Positions 8,987 through 24,424 of a DNA stretch of 64,000 bases are shown piece by piece (position 1 is the stretch's first letter; every line of letters starts with the position of its first letter). Location of the stretch: the NCBI RefSeq assembly GCF_000968685.2, contig NZ_LAKD02000033.1, forward strand, positions 1-64,000, given 5' to 3'. A model generated the notes under the pieces. The model was not told where the DNA came from, made no database searches, and worked only from the letters and a program-made list of their open reading frames with translations. This DNA is from Streptomyces antioxidans. Its GTDB lineage: Bacteria; Actinomycetota; Actinomycetes; Streptomycetales; Streptomycetaceae. Both the position numbers and the translations under genes were made by a program.

Positions 8987-9000
8987 AGGAAGAGAAGGAA

Positions 9001-9028
9001 GAGGGGGACACCGGCCGGTGTCCCCCTC
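9001..9028 (-). terminator. Perfect 28-bp palindrome after carB
   Basis: The two 14-base halves are exact reverse complements and start seven bases after the carB stop. On the minus strand a T-rich run (TTCCTTCTCTTCCTT) follows, so this looks like a true intrinsic terminator ending the pyrR-carB transcript. Confidence 0.85.
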
Positions 9029-9035
9029 CCTCGCC

Positions 9036-12339
<3,304 letters not shown>

Positions 12340-12347
<8 letters not shown>

Positions 12348-13479
12348 GCTGGCCCTCCATCAGGGACACGAAGCGGTCGAACAGGTACGCGGCGTCATGC
12401 GGACCGGCGGCGGCTTCGGGGTGGTACTGGACGCTGAACGCGGGGCGGTCGAGCAGCCGCAGCCCCTCGACCACGTTGTCGTTGAGGCAGACGTGGGAGA
12501 CCTCGGCGCGGCCGAAGGGGGTGTCGGACGGCGCGTCGAGCGGGGCGTCCACGGCGAAGCCGTGGTTGTGGGCGGTGACCTCCACCTTGCCGGTGGTGCG
12601 GTCCTGCACCGGCTGGTTGATCCCGCGGTGGCCGTACTTCAGCTTGAAGGTGCCGAAGCCGAGCGCACGGCCGAGGATCTGGTTGCCGAAGCAGATGCCG
12701 AACAGCGGCGTGGAGCGCTCGAGGACGGCCCGCATCAGGGAGACGGGGTGGTCGGCGGCGGCCGGGTCGCCGGGCCCGTTGGAGAAGAAGACCCCGTCCG
12801 GGTTCACCGCGTAGACGTCCTCGGCGGTGGCGGTCGCGGGCAGGACGTGCACCTCGATGCCGCGCTCGGCCATCCGCTGCGGGGTCATGCCCTTGATGCC
12901 CAGGTCGATCGCGGCGACGGTGAACCTCCTGGTGCCGACCGCCGGGACGACGTACGCCTCCCCGGTGGCCACCTCGCCGCTGAGGTCGGCGCCCTTCATC
13001 TGGGGGGCCGCCCGCACCTTGGCCAGCAGCGCGGCCTCGTCGGCGAGCGCCGCGCCGGAGAAGATGCCCACGCGCATGGCGCCGCGCTCGCGCAGGTGGC
13101 GGGTGAGGGCGCGGGTGTCGATCCCGCTGATGCCGACGACGCCCTGGGCGCTGAGCTCCTCGTCGAGCGAGCGGCGGGAGCGCCAGTTGGAGGGCGTACG
13201 GGCCGGGTCGCGCACCACATAGCCGGAGACCCAGATCCGCTTGGACTCCGGGTCCTCGTCGTTGACGCCGGTGTTCCCGATGTGCGGGGCGGTCATCACG
13301 ACGACCTGGCGGTGGTAGGAGGGGTCGGTCAGGGTCTCCTGGTAACCGGTCATCCCGGTGGAGAACACGGCCTCGCCGAAGGTCTCCCCCACGGCCCCGT
13401 AGGCCCGGCCGCGGAAGGTGCGGCCGTCCTCCAGGACGAGGACTGCGGGGGCGCCGGAGCCCCGGGTGGAGGTCGTCAT
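12340..13479 (-). CDS. carA: Carbamoyl-phosphate synthase small subunit
   Basis: It is the glutaminase that feeds ammonia to CarB. The class I amidotransferase domain has the nucleophile Cys in FGICFGNQ and the His-Glu pair in [12 protein letters not shown]; the N-terminal half is the CPSase-specific domain. The 379-residue length is normal. The ATG at 13479 overlaps the preceding gene's TGA (ATGA). Confidence 0.98.
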
Positions 13480-14072
13480 CGTGCGCCTTCCTGGTTGTGC
13501 TCGGTGTTCTTGACGGCCAGGGCCTCGACCCAGGCCGGGTGCTCGGCCGCGCGGTCGGAGCGGAAGCCGGAGTCGATCAGCCGGTCACCGTGGCTCCAGG
13601 TGACCACCAGCAGTCCGCCCTCGGCGAGGACCTTGCCCGCGATGCCCTTGTCGAGCCGGGCGCCGCGCAGCTCGGTGGCGGGGATGAAGAAGTCCCGCGC
13701 GCCCGGCCGTACGACGCTGACACCCCGGTCGGTGAGGGTGAGCTCCGCCCTGCTGCGGGTGCCGAGGCCATGGGCGACGATCCGGTCCAGCCACTGCCCG
13801 GCGGTGGTGGAGCCGTGGTAGCGGCCGCTCATCGAGAGCTTGGGCTCGCCGGGCTCGGCCGGGGCCTGGGGCAGCTCGGGGAGGTCGCCCTGGAGGGTGC
13901 CGCGCCACTTCCAGCCCTCGCGCATCAGCCAGTAGACCAGCGCGATGACCAGCAGCAGTCCGACGACCCAGCCGACCCGGGCGGCCCAGTCCGTCACGTC
14001 CTGCGATTTCTGCTCGGCCGCGAGGCCCGCGAATTCCGCGAGGCCCGCCACCGGATGACTCGGAGTCCTCAC
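13476..14072 (-). CDS. Membrane-anchored PH-like domain protein inside the pyr operon
   Basis: The 198-residue protein has one predicted membrane helix (about residues 31-49, [15 protein letters not shown]), a short Pro-rich linker and a beta-rich C-terminal region ([26 protein letters not shown]) that looks like a bacterial PH fold. No catalytic motif is visible. Its GTG start overlaps the pyrC stop (GTGA) and its stop overlaps the carA start (ATGA), so it is made in step with pyrimidine enzymes. From memory this position is conserved in Streptomyces. The function is unknown; tethering or regulating pyr enzymes at the membrane is only a guess. Confidence 0.8.
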   Translation of the reverse strand: MRTPSHPVAGLAEFAGLAAEQKSQDVTDWAARVGWVVGLLLVIALVYWLMREGWKWRGTLQGDLPELPQAPAEPGEPKLSMSGRYHGSTTAGQWLDRIVAHGLGTRSRAELTLTDRGVSVVRPGARDFFIPATELRGARLDKGIAGKVLAEGGLLVVTWSHGDRLIDSGFRSDRAAEHPAWVEALAVKNTEHNQEGAR

Positions 14073-15370
14073 GCCAGCTTCCCGTCCACAACCGTCGCCC
14101 TGCCCCGCAGGAAGGTGTGCGTCACGCGGCCCGGCAGTTCACGGCCCTTGTAGGGGGTGTTGCGGCTGCGGGAGGCGAAGCCCGCGGGGTTCACCACACC
14201 ACGGTAGGCGGAGTCGAGCAGGGTGAGGTTGGCGGGCTCTCCGGCGGCTAGGGGACGGCCGTGGCCGGTCAGGCGGCCGATGGCCGAGGGGCGTACCGAC
14301 ATCCGGTCGGCGACGCCCGTCCAGTCCAGCAGCCCGGTGTCCACCATGGTGTGCTGGACCACGGACAGCGCCGTCTCCAGGCCCACCATGCCCATGGCCG
14401 CCGCGCCCCACTCGCAGTCCTTGTCCTCGTGGGGGTGGGGGGCGTGGTCGGTGGCCACACAGTCGATGGTGCCGTCGGCCAGCGCCTCGCGGAGCGCCAT
14501 CACATCGGCCTCGGTGCGCAGCGGCGGGTTCACCTTGTAGACGGGGTCGTAGGAGCGTACGAGCTCGTCGGTGAGCAGCAGGTGGTGCGGGGTGACCTCG
14601 GCGGTGACCTGCCAGCCCTTGGACTTGGCCCAGCGGACGATCTCGACCGAGCCCGCGGTGGACAGGTGGCAGATGTGCACCCGGGAACCGACGTGGGCGG
14701 CGAGCAGTACATCGCGGGCGATGATCGACTCTTCGGCGACGGCCGGCCAGCCGCCCAGGCCCAGCTCGGCGGAGACGACGCCCTCGTTCATCTGGGCGCC
14801 CTCGGTGAGGCGGGGCTCCTGGGCGTGCTGGGCGATGACGCCGTCGAACGCCTTCACGTACTCCAGGGCCCGGCGCATGATCACGGCGTCGTCCACGCAC
14901 TTGCCGTCGTCGGAGAAGACCCGCACCCCGGCCGCGGAGTCGTGCATCGCGCCAAGCTCGGCGAGCTTCTTGCCCTCCAGGCCCACGGTCACCGCCCCGA
15001 TGGGCTGGACGTCGCAGTAGCCGGACTCCTTGCCCAGCCGCCACACCTGCTCGACGACGCCCGCGGTGTCGGCCACGGGGAAGGTGTTGGCCATGGCGTG
15101 GACGGCGGTGAAGCCGCCGGTCGCGGCGGCCCGGGTGCCGGTGAGGACCGTCTCGGAGTCCTCCCGGCCGGGCTCGCGCAGATGGGTGTGGAGGTCGACC
15201 AGGCCCGGCAGCAGGATCTGCCCGGTGGCGTCGATCACGGTGGCGCCGTCCGCGCCGAGGCCGGTGCCGACCGCCGCGATGCGCTCGCCCTCGATCAGCA
15301 CGTCGTGCGGCTCACCGCCGAGCGGCTTCGCCCCGCGCAGCAGCGTCTTGTGGGTGTCGCTCATGGTCAC
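14069..15370 (-). CDS. pyrC: Dihydroorotase
   Basis: It cyclises carbamoyl-aspartate to dihydroorotate. The zinc site is intact: [10 protein letters not shown] near residue 60, [10 protein letters not shown] in the middle and ATDHAPH near residue 315. The 433-residue length fits class I enzymes. The GTG at 15370 overlaps the pyrB TGA and has AGGAG five bases upstream; an ATG two codons later is an alternative. Confidence 0.97.
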   Translation of the reverse strand: MTMSDTHKTLLRGAKPLGGEPHDVLIEGERIAAVGTGLGADGATVIDATGQILLPGLVDLHTHLREPGREDSETVLTGTRAAATGGFTAVHAMANTFPVADTAGVVEQVWRLGKESGYCDVQPIGAVTVGLEGKKLAELGAMHDSAAGVRVFSDDGKCVDDAVIMRRALEYVKAFDGVIAQHAQEPRLTEGAQMNEGVVSAELGLGGWPAVAEESIIARDVLLAAHVGSRVHICHLSTAGSVEIVRWAKSKGWQVTAEVTPHHLLLTDELVRSYDPVYKVNPPLRTEADVMALREALADGTIDCVATDHAPHPHEDKDCEWGAAAMGMVGLETALSVVQHTMVDTGLLDWTGVADRMSVRPSAIGRLTGHGRPLAAGEPANLTLLDSAYRGVVNPAGFASRSRNTPYKGRELPGRVTHTFLRGRATVVDGKLA

Positions 15371-16344
15371 TTGCTCTCCTCGGGGCGGGCGGCGACGGCG
15401 GACTCGTTCCCGCCGAGCAGCAGATACAGGACGGCCATGCGGATCGACACACCGTTGGCGACCTGCTCGACGGCGGTGCAGCGGTCGGAGTCCGCGACAT
15501 CAGCGGTGATCTCCATGCCGCGGTTCATGGGGCCGGGGTGCATCACGATGGCGTGCTCGGGCATCCGCGCCATGCGGTCGCCGTCGAGGCCGTAGCGGCG
15601 GGCGTACTCGCGCTCGGTGGGGAAGAACGCGGCGTTCATGCGCTCGCGCTGGACGCGCAGCATCATCACCGCGTCGCTCTTGCCGACCACCGCGTCCAGG
15701 TCGTAGGAGACCTCGCAGGGCCAGCTCTCCACGCCGAAGGGGACCAGCGTCGGCGGGGCGACCAGGGTGACCTCGGCGCCGAGGGTGGACAGCAGGTGGA
15801 CGTTGGACCGGGCCACCCGGCTGTGCAGGACGTCGCCGACGATGGTGATCCGGCGCCCGGCCAGGTCCTGTCCGACGCCGGAGGCCTCCGGGCTCAGATG
15901 GCGGCGGACGGTGAAGGCGTCGAGCAGGGCCTGGGTGGGGTGCTCATGGGTGCCGTCGCCCGCGTTCACCACGGCGCCGTTGATCCAGCCGGAGGTGGCC
16001 AGCCGGTGCGGGGCGCCGGAGGCGTGGTGGCGGATCACCACGGCGTCGGCGCCCATCGCCTCCAGGGTGAGCGCGGTGTCCTTGAGGGACTCGCCCTTGG
16101 AGACCGAGGACCCCTTGGCGGAGAAGTTGATCACGTCGGCGGAGAGCCGCTTGGCGGCGGCCTCGAACGAGATGCGGGTGCGGGTGGAGTCCTCGAAGAA
16201 GAGGTTGACGACGGTACGGCCGCGCAGGGTCGGCAGTTTCTTGATCGGCCGGTCGGCGAGCCGGGCCAGCTCCTCGGCGGTGTCGAGGATCAGGACGGCG
16301 TCGTCGCGCGAGAGATCGGCGGCCGAGATGAGGTGGCGCTTCAT
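15367..16344 (-). CDS. pyrB: Aspartate carbamoyltransferase catalytic subunit
   Basis: It joins carbamoyl phosphate and aspartate, the committed step to UMP. The phosphate-binding loop STRTRISFE and the [11 protein letters not shown] motif are present. The frame stays open far upstream, but the true start is the ATG at 16344 (325 residues, [11 protein letters not shown]) with GGAG seven bases before it. It follows pyrR by 139 bases; no regulatory (PyrI-like) subunit gene lies nearby. Confidence 0.97.
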   Translation of the reverse strand: MKRHLISAADLSRDDAVLILDTAEELARLADRPIKKLPTLRGRTVVNLFFEDSTRTRISFEAAAKRLSADVINFSAKGSSVSKGESLKDTALTLEAMGADAVVIRHHASGAPHRLATSGWINGAVVNAGDGTHEHPTQALLDAFTVRRHLSPEASGVGQDLAGRRITIVGDVLHSRVARSNVHLLSTLGAEVTLVAPPTLVPFGVESWPCEVSYDLDAVVGKSDAVMMLRVQRERMNAAFFPTEREYARRYGLDGDRMARMPEHAIVMHPGPMNRGMEITADVADSDRCTAVEQVANGVSIRMAVLYLLLGGNESAVAARPEESK

Positions 16345-16483
16345 CCGGTTGCTCCGTGGGTGAAGGAGGTGTGCGGGCGTGCGGGCGGGCAGGCGCGGGG
16401 GCCGGTGGCCGGGCGGCACCGGTGGTCCGTCGGGCGGGTTCCCCCGGGGTCGCCGGGGCGGCACCCGCCGTCGGTGAGGGGCG

Positions 16484-17111
<628 letters not shown>

Positions 17112-17131
17112 CGGTCGGATTTGCGCCATTC

Positions 17132-17163
17132 ACACTAGCAGGGGTTCGGACCGGCCCCGTCAA
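17132..17163 (-). promoter_or_regulatory. Probable pyrR operon promoter
   Basis: On the minus strand TTGACG (17163-17158) and TAGTGT (17137-17132) are 20 bases apart. The -10 is a good Streptomyces match, the spacer a little long. A start near 17125 would put the whole PyrR hairpin in a leader of about 60 bases. Confidence 0.5.
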
Positions 17164-17197
17164 CACCCCTGGCCGGAGCCCCTACGCTCCATTCGGC

Positions 17198-17227
17198 TTG
17201 ACGAATGGAAATTACGCTGCGTAACCT
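17198..17227 (+). promoter_or_regulatory. Probable bldD promoter
   Basis: TTGACG (17198-17203), an 18-base spacer and TAACCT (17222-17227) precede bldD. Transcription would start near 17233, about 55 bases before the ATG. Confidence 0.6.
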
Positions 17228-17240
17228 CACAGTGAGTGAC
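17226..17240. promoter_or_regulatory. BldD box at the bldD promoter
   Basis: CTCACAGTGAGTGAC matches nine of the ten fixed positions of the published BldD consensus NTNACNC(A/T)GNGTNAN. It overlaps the end of the -10 and the expected start point, as expected for autorepression, which is known for BldD in S. coelicolor. Confidence 0.7.
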
Positions 17241-17287
17241 CAGCCGCGCGGCACAGCCGCACGTCGATACAGCGTCCGGGGAGCTTT

Positions 17288-17788
17288 ATGTCCAGCGAAT
17301 ACGCCAAACAGCTCGGGGCCAAGCTCCGCGCCATCCGCACCCAGCAGGGCCTCTCCCTCCACGGTGTCGAGGAGAAGTCCCAGGGCCGCTGGAAGGCCGT
17401 GGTGGTGGGATCGTACGAGCGCGGCGACCGCGCCGTGACCGTGCAGCGTCTCGCCGAGCTGGCCGACTTCTACGGCGTCCCGGTGCAGGAGCTGCTTCCG
17501 GGCACAAGCCCGGCCGGGGCCGCCGAGCCGCCGCCGAAGCTGGTACTGGACCTGGAGCGACTGGCCCATGTGCCGGTCGAGAAGGCGGGCCCGCTCCAGC
17601 GGTACGCCGCCACGATCCAGAGCCAGCGTGGTGACTACAACGGCAAGGTGCTCTCGATCCGTCAGGACGATCTGCGCACCCTCGCCGTCATCTATGACCA
17701 GTCGCCGTCCGTGCTGACCGAACAGCTGATCAGCTGGGGCGTGTTGGGCGCCGACGCCCGCCGCGCGGTCCAGCACGAAGACGTCTGA
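17288..17788 (+). CDS. bldD: Developmental master regulator BldD
   Basis: BldD dimerises around a c-di-GMP tetramer and represses sporulation genes during vegetative growth. The N-terminal XRE-type helix-turn-helix spans about residues 6-65. The c-di-GMP signature is complete in the C-terminal domain: R114-G-D116, eight residues, then R125-Q-D-D128. The 166-residue length and these residue numbers match my recollection of the S. coelicolor protein. The gene is transcribed divergently from pyrR and ends at a strong bidirectional hairpin. Confidence 0.98.
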   Translation: MSSEYAKQLGAKLRAIRTQQGLSLHGVEEKSQGRWKAVVVGSYERGDRAVTVQRLAELADFYGVPVQELLPGTSPAGAAEPPPKLVLDLERLAHVPVEKAGPLQRYAATIQSQRGDYNGKVLSIRQDDLRTLAVIYDQSPSVLTEQLISWGVLGADARRAVQHEDV

Positions 17789-17830
17789 GTCCCTTTTTCC
17801 CCGTTCACCAGCAGAACCCAGCAGAAACGT

Positions 17831-17880
17831 GCCGCCGGGGGCAGTGGAGCCCAGCAGGGTCCTCCACCGCCCCCGGCGGC
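17831..17880. terminator. Bidirectional terminator between bldD and nusB
   Basis: A 12-bp stem (GCCGCCGGGGGC with its complement), one A-C mismatch and a further 6-bp stem form a hairpin between the two convergent stops. TTTG follows on the plus strand, and a T-rich stretch follows on the minus strand. Confidence 0.9.
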
Positions 17881-17901
17881 TTTGTCGGGTGATGAACGCG
17901 G

Positions 17902-18354
17902 CTATGCCTGGTGCTCCCGGGGCTCCTGCTCACGACGCAGACTCGGCTTCAGCTCCTTGATCCGGCCCAGCAGGCCGTTGACGAAGGCGGGCGAGTCATC
18001 GGTGGAGAACTCCTTGGCGAGCTGCACCGCCTCGTCAATCACCACCGCGTCCGGGGTCGCGTCCTCCCACACCAGCTCATACGCGCCCAGCCGCAGGATG
18101 TTCCGGTCGACGACCGGCATCCGGTCCAGCGTCCAGCCCACCGCGTAGGTGGCGATCAGCTCGTCGATCCGGTCGATGTGCTGGGCGTATCCCTCGACGA
18201 GCTGCATCGTGTATTCGCTGACCGGCGGCTGCCTGTCGTCGGTCCGGGCGAGCCGGATCCAGTCCGCCAGCACGGTCTGCACGGTGCTGCCGCGCTGATC
18301 TGCCTCGAAGAGGATCTGGAAGGCACGCTTACGGGCCTTGTTGCGGGCAGCCAC
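17902..18354 (-). CDS. nusB: Transcription antitermination factor NusB
   Basis: NusB binds boxA RNA with NusE (S10) and keeps RNA polymerase going through rRNA operons. The 150-residue protein has the all-helical NusB pattern, ARKRAFQILFEAD at the start and DRNILRLGAYELVWEDATPDAVVIDEAVQLAKEF in the second half. The GTG lies two bases after the efp stop, so the pair is coupled. Confidence 0.96.
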   Translation of the reverse strand: MAARNKARKRAFQILFEADQRGSTVQTVLADWIRLARTDDRQPPVSEYTMQLVEGYAQHIDRIDELIATYAVGWTLDRMPVVDRNILRLGAYELVWEDATPDAVVIDEAVQLAKEFSTDDSPAFVNGLLGRIKELKPSLRREQEPREHQA

Positions 18355-18356
18355 GG

Positions 18357-18923
18357 TTAGTTGTTCACCCGACCGAGGTACTCACCGGAGCGGGTGTCGA
18401 CCTTGATCTTCTCACCGGTGGTGATGAAGAGGGGCACGCCGATCTCGTAGCCGGTCTCCAGCTTGGCGGGCTTGGTACCACCGGTGGAGCGGTCACCCTG
18501 GACGCCCGGCTCGGTGTACTCGATCACCAGCTCGACGGCGGCGGGCAGCTCGACGTAGAGCGGGTTGCCCTCGTACATCGCCACGACGGCCTCGAAGCCC
18601 TCGAGCAGGTAGCGGGCGTTGTCGCCGACGACCTCGGGGGTGATGTAGATCTGGTCAAAGGTGTCCATGTCCATGAACACAAAGCTCTCGCCGTCCTTGT
18701 ACGAGAACTGCATGCCGCGCTTGTCGACATTGGCCGTCTCGACCTTCACACCGGCGTTGAAGGTCTTGTCGACCACCTTGCCGGACAGCACGTTCTTGAG
18801 CTTGGTGCGCACGAAAGCGGGGCCCTTGCCGGGCTTGACGTGCTGGAACTCGACGATGGACCACAGCTGGCCGCCGTCGAGCTTGAGCACCATGCCGTTC
18901 TTGAGGTCGTTCGTGGATGCCAC
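18357..18923 (-). CDS. efp: Elongation factor P
   Basis: EF-P relieves ribosome stalling at polyproline stretches, which are common in this proteome (several neighbours have Pro-rich segments). Three beta-barrel domains fit the 188 residues; the tip loop [10 protein letters not shown] carries K33, the position modified in some bacteria. No EpmA or EarP gene is in the window. I chose the GTG at 18923 ([10 protein letters not shown]), with AGGAG upstream; the longer frame has no family similarity. Confidence 0.97.
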   Translation of the reverse strand: MASTNDLKNGMVLKLDGGQLWSIVEFQHVKPGKGPAFVRTKLKNVLSGKVVDKTFNAGVKVETANVDKRGMQFSYKDGESFVFMDMDTFDQIYITPEVVGDNARYLLEGFEAVVAMYEGNPLYVELPAAVELVIEYTEPGVQGDRSTGGTKPAKLETGYEIGVPLFITTGEKIKVDTRSGEYLGRVNN

Positions 18924-18987
18924 GGTTGCGGGTTCTCCTGGACTGCAGCTGGTGGAGACCAGAGAACCGCCGGCGCGCCCGGTTCCG

Positions 18988-20100
18988 CTAGAGCGCGAGC
19001 AGCTCTTTGGTCGTGATGGTGAGTAGCTCGGGTCCGCCGTCCGCCTCGGGGCGGACGACGAGCGTGTCATCGATCCGGACACCGCCCCGGCCCGGGAGGT
19101 GGACCCCCGGCTCGACGGTGACCGGCACACAAGCGTCCAGTTTACCCATGGCGGACGGGGTGAGCCGAGGGTCCTCGTCGATTTCCAGGCCCACACCGTG
19201 TCCGGTGCACGGTTCCAGCCCGTCTCCGAAGCCCGCGGCGGCCAGCACCTGACGGGTCACCCGGTCCACGTCCCGGTACGCCCGGCCCGGCGACAGCGCC
19301 TCCCGCCCGGCCCGCTGAGCGGCGAAGACGGCATCGTACAGCTCGACCTGCCAGTCCGCGGGCGAGGGCCCGATGACGAACGTACGGCCCACCTGGCAGC
19401 GGTAGCCGCGGTAGTCGGCGCCCAGACAGATGGTGAGGAAATCGCCCTCCTCCACCCTCCGGTCGGTGGGCAGATGGCCGGGGCGCCCCGCGTTGGGCCC
19501 CGCCGCGACCACGGTGGGGAAGGCCGGGCCGTCCGCGCCGTGGTCCACCAGCCGGCGCTCCAGCTCCAGCGCCAGATGCCGCTCGGTGCGGCCCACCAGG
19601 ATCGACTCCAGCAGCTCGCCGAGCGCCTGGTCGGCGAGCTCCCCGGCGATCCGCATGCAGGAGATCTCCTCGTCGTCCTTGATGAGCCTCAACTGCTCGA
19701 CGGCGCGGCCCAGATCGGCGAGGCGGACGCGGGGGGCGGCGGCACCGAGCGCCCGATGGCGGGCGACGGTCAGATCGTGCTCCTCGACGGCCAGCGACTC
19801 GGCGCCGTCCACGGCGGCCAGATCGGCGGCGGCCACCGCAGGGTCACCGTCCGCGCCGGGCAGGACCAGCAGCCGCGGCTCGTCGGCGCGCGGCGGGCCC
19901 GGGGAGAGCGGCGGCGTGGCGGGCACCTCGGCGGCCACCAGCACGTCCTGGACGGGGCCGAGCAGCAGCACCGCCCCGGACGGCACGGTGCCGCACAGAT
20001 AGCGCACATTGGCGGGCCGGGACACCAGCGCCGCCGCGCTCCCGGCCGCGGTGCACTGATCGTGCAGTCGGGCACGTCGGGCCGCGTACACCTCGGACAT
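18988..20100 (-). CDS. M24-family (aminopeptidase P-like) protein with altered metal ligands
   Basis: The 370-residue protein has a creatinase-type N-terminal domain and a pita-bread C-terminal domain, like Xaa-Pro peptidases. The position equals pepQ next to efp in mycobacteria. The metal site is degraded. Where active enzymes have I-D-A/F-G followed by GDxTRT, this protein has [18 protein letters not shown], replacing both Asp ligands with Cys and Gln. The His of [12 protein letters not shown] and the Glu of VEPG remain; the last Glu is Asp (RIDDTLVV). It is probably not a classical dimetal peptidase. It may be a pseudoenzyme or have a new role. Family assignment is firm, activity doubtful. 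Confidence 0.85.
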   Translation of the reverse strand: MSEVYAARRARLHDQCTAAGSAAALVSRPANVRYLCGTVPSGAVLLLGPVQDVLVAAEVPATPPLSPGPPRADEPRLLVLPGADGDPAVAAADLAAVDGAESLAVEEHDLTVARHRALGAAAPRVRLADLGRAVEQLRLIKDDEEISCMRIAGELADQALGELLESILVGRTERHLALELERRLVDHGADGPAFPTVVAAGPNAGRPGHLPTDRRVEEGDFLTICLGADYRGYRCQVGRTFVIGPSPADWQVELYDAVFAAQRAGREALSPGRAYRDVDRVTRQVLAAAGFGDGLEPCTGHGVGLEIDEDPRLTPSAMGKLDACVPVTVEPGVHLPGRGGVRIDDTLVVRPEADGGPELLTITTKELLAL

Positions 20101-20183
20101 GTCCCCGAGCGTACGCAGCCCCGTCGGGCACGGCCGGTCGAGCGGGTCCGGACGGGGGTCAGCAGCCGGGTGGCGAGTGCGTT

Positions 20184-21065
20184 CTACCAGCTGGGTGGGG
20201 AGGCGATGGAGCGGGTGACGACCTCGTCGAGCATGCGGGCCGTGGTCTCCACGTCATACGTGGAGTTGTCGATGATGGGCAGGCCGGAGCCGTACCACCC
20301 CGCCATCCGGCCGTGGATCCGCGCCACCTCCTCGTCGCTGAGGCGGCGGTTGCCGCTGCGGGCCGCGTTCCGCTCCAGGACGATCTCCAGGCCCGGAAGG
20401 ACCACCACCGGCAGCAGCCCGGGGCCCACATGGCGCTTCCAGCCGCCGAGCCCGACGACCGGGCGGTCGGGGAAGACGGCGTCGTCGAGGATGCAGGAGA
20501 TCCCGTTGGCCAGGAAGTTACGGGCGGCGAAGCCGCAGGTGCGGCGGGCGAGACGGTACTGCGCCTCGGAGTGCTCGTTCCACCCCGACTGGGGGTTGGC
20601 GAAGCCGGACCGGACCCACTCCCGCACGTCGTCCAGGCTGATGTGGGCGGTCGGCACCCGGCGGCGGTCCGCCCAGTAGCGCGCGACCGTCGTCTTGCCC
20701 GCCCCGGCCGGTCCGATCAGCAGCACCGCCACCGCCGCCTGCGAGACATCGGCGAGCGAGGGGTCCGAAGGGGGGTGCGGCAGCGGCACCGGGCCGCCGG
20801 GCGGCAGCTGGATATGGCCGGTGGTGTTCACCGTCTCCAGCGGCGCCCCGGGGGGCGCGGGCGGCGGGGCCGGTGGGGAGGACGCCGGAGGCGGTGCGGG
20901 CGGCACCGGGTGCCCGGCCGCGGGAGGGGAGGGCGGGCCGGGGGGATTGGCGTGGGGTCCCGGGTGATGGCTCGCACTCGCGCCCTGGGCCCAGCCCGCG
21001 CCCTGCGGTCCGGGAACCGGCCCCGGCTGATGGGGCGGTGGCAGCGGAGCTCCCGCATGCTGCAT
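20184..21065 (-). CDS. P-loop ATP-binding (kinase-like) protein with Pro-rich N-terminus
   Basis: About the first 100 residues are Pro/Gly/Ala-rich and probably disordered. A P-loop kinase domain follows: LLIGPAGAGKTTVARYWAD (Walker A), then TAHISLDDVREWVRSG and a C-terminal basic helix resembling AAA_33 / zeta-toxin-type small-molecule kinases. The substrate is unknown. I chose the ATG at 21065 (293 residues, MQHAGAPLPPP) because GGAG lies nine bases upstream; the longer frame begins at a TTG without a site. The 300-base upstream gap suggests its own promoter. A polyproline-rich protein near efp is a plausible EF-P client. Confidence 0.8.
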   Translation of the reverse strand: MQHAGAPLPPPHQPGPVPGPQGAGWAQGASASHHPGPHANPPGPPSPPAAGHPVPPAPPPASSPPAPPPAPPGAPLETVNTTGHIQLPPGGPVPLPHPPSDPSLADVSQAAVAVLLIGPAGAGKTTVARYWADRRRVPTAHISLDDVREWVRSGFANPQSGWNEHSEAQYRLARRTCGFAARNFLANGISCILDDAVFPDRPVVGLGGWKRHVGPGLLPVVVLPGLEIVLERNAARSGNRRLSDEEVARIHGRMAGWYGSGLPIIDNSTYDVETTARMLDEVVTRSIASPPSW

Positions 21066-21366
21066 CCGGTGGCACTCCGTCTCGTACAGGCAGTTCTCGT
21101 CCGACAACTGTCAGGTGCTGATACGGCGGTGAGGCCGCTCCTACCGAACGGTACCTGCCCAAAGCTCCGCCGTGTGAACGGACCGCAAACCCGCCGTGTC
21201 CGTGCCGCCCCTCACCGGCCAGGCATTTCGTCCCTCAAGGGCAGCAACTGGGAGGGCTTGGGGCCGTTCGAACACCCGAGGCGGGGCCGCGGGCCTCAGA
21301 GGCGACGACAGCACGACGACAGAGCGATGACGGGGTTGTGACGCCGGAGGACGGCCGCGGCCCGGG
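21066..21366. other. Intergenic region between aroB and the P-loop gene
   Basis: No gene is visible. There is a small inverted repeat CAGTT-N10-AACTG at 21091-21110, just before the P-loop gene start, and GTCGTCG-type short repeats near 21315-21332. A promoter for the gene at 20184-21065 is likely but I cannot assign it confidently. Confidence 0.4.
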
Positions 21367-24163
<2,797 letters not shown>

Positions 24164-24352
24164 CGGTGCTCCCTCATGCGCGTGCCTCGGCGTCCTGCGG
24201 CGCGGCCCGGTCCGCGCGACTCCGGCCCGCACCTCCGATCCTCCCACGACGGGGGCGTCCGCTCGGTTCGCGGTCCATGAGGTGGACGTTCGCGGCGCCC
24301 CGGGGAGCGGCCGGGCCGGGCGGGACCGGGCCGATGGGGGCCGTGGGCGGCG

Positions 24353-24424
24353 CAGTGGGCTGCCAGCGCCTCGCGTCAGTGGGCCGCCAGCGCCTCGCGT
24401 CAGTGGGCCGCCAGCGCCTCGCGC
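24353..24424. repeat. Three tandem 24-bp repeats at the aroE stop codon
   Basis: The 24-base unit, beginning CAGTGGGC on the plus strand, occurs at 24353-24376, 24377-24400 and 24401-24424. The last is the true end of aroE (codons for REALAAH). The next copy contains an in-frame second TGA eight codons later; in the outermost copy TGA has become TGC. Confidence 0.9.

Noticed and set aside
20184-21107. Toxin-antitoxin pair based on the zeta-like kinase
   Set aside because: No small antitoxin-like gene is next to it; the upstream 300 bases contain no convincing frame.
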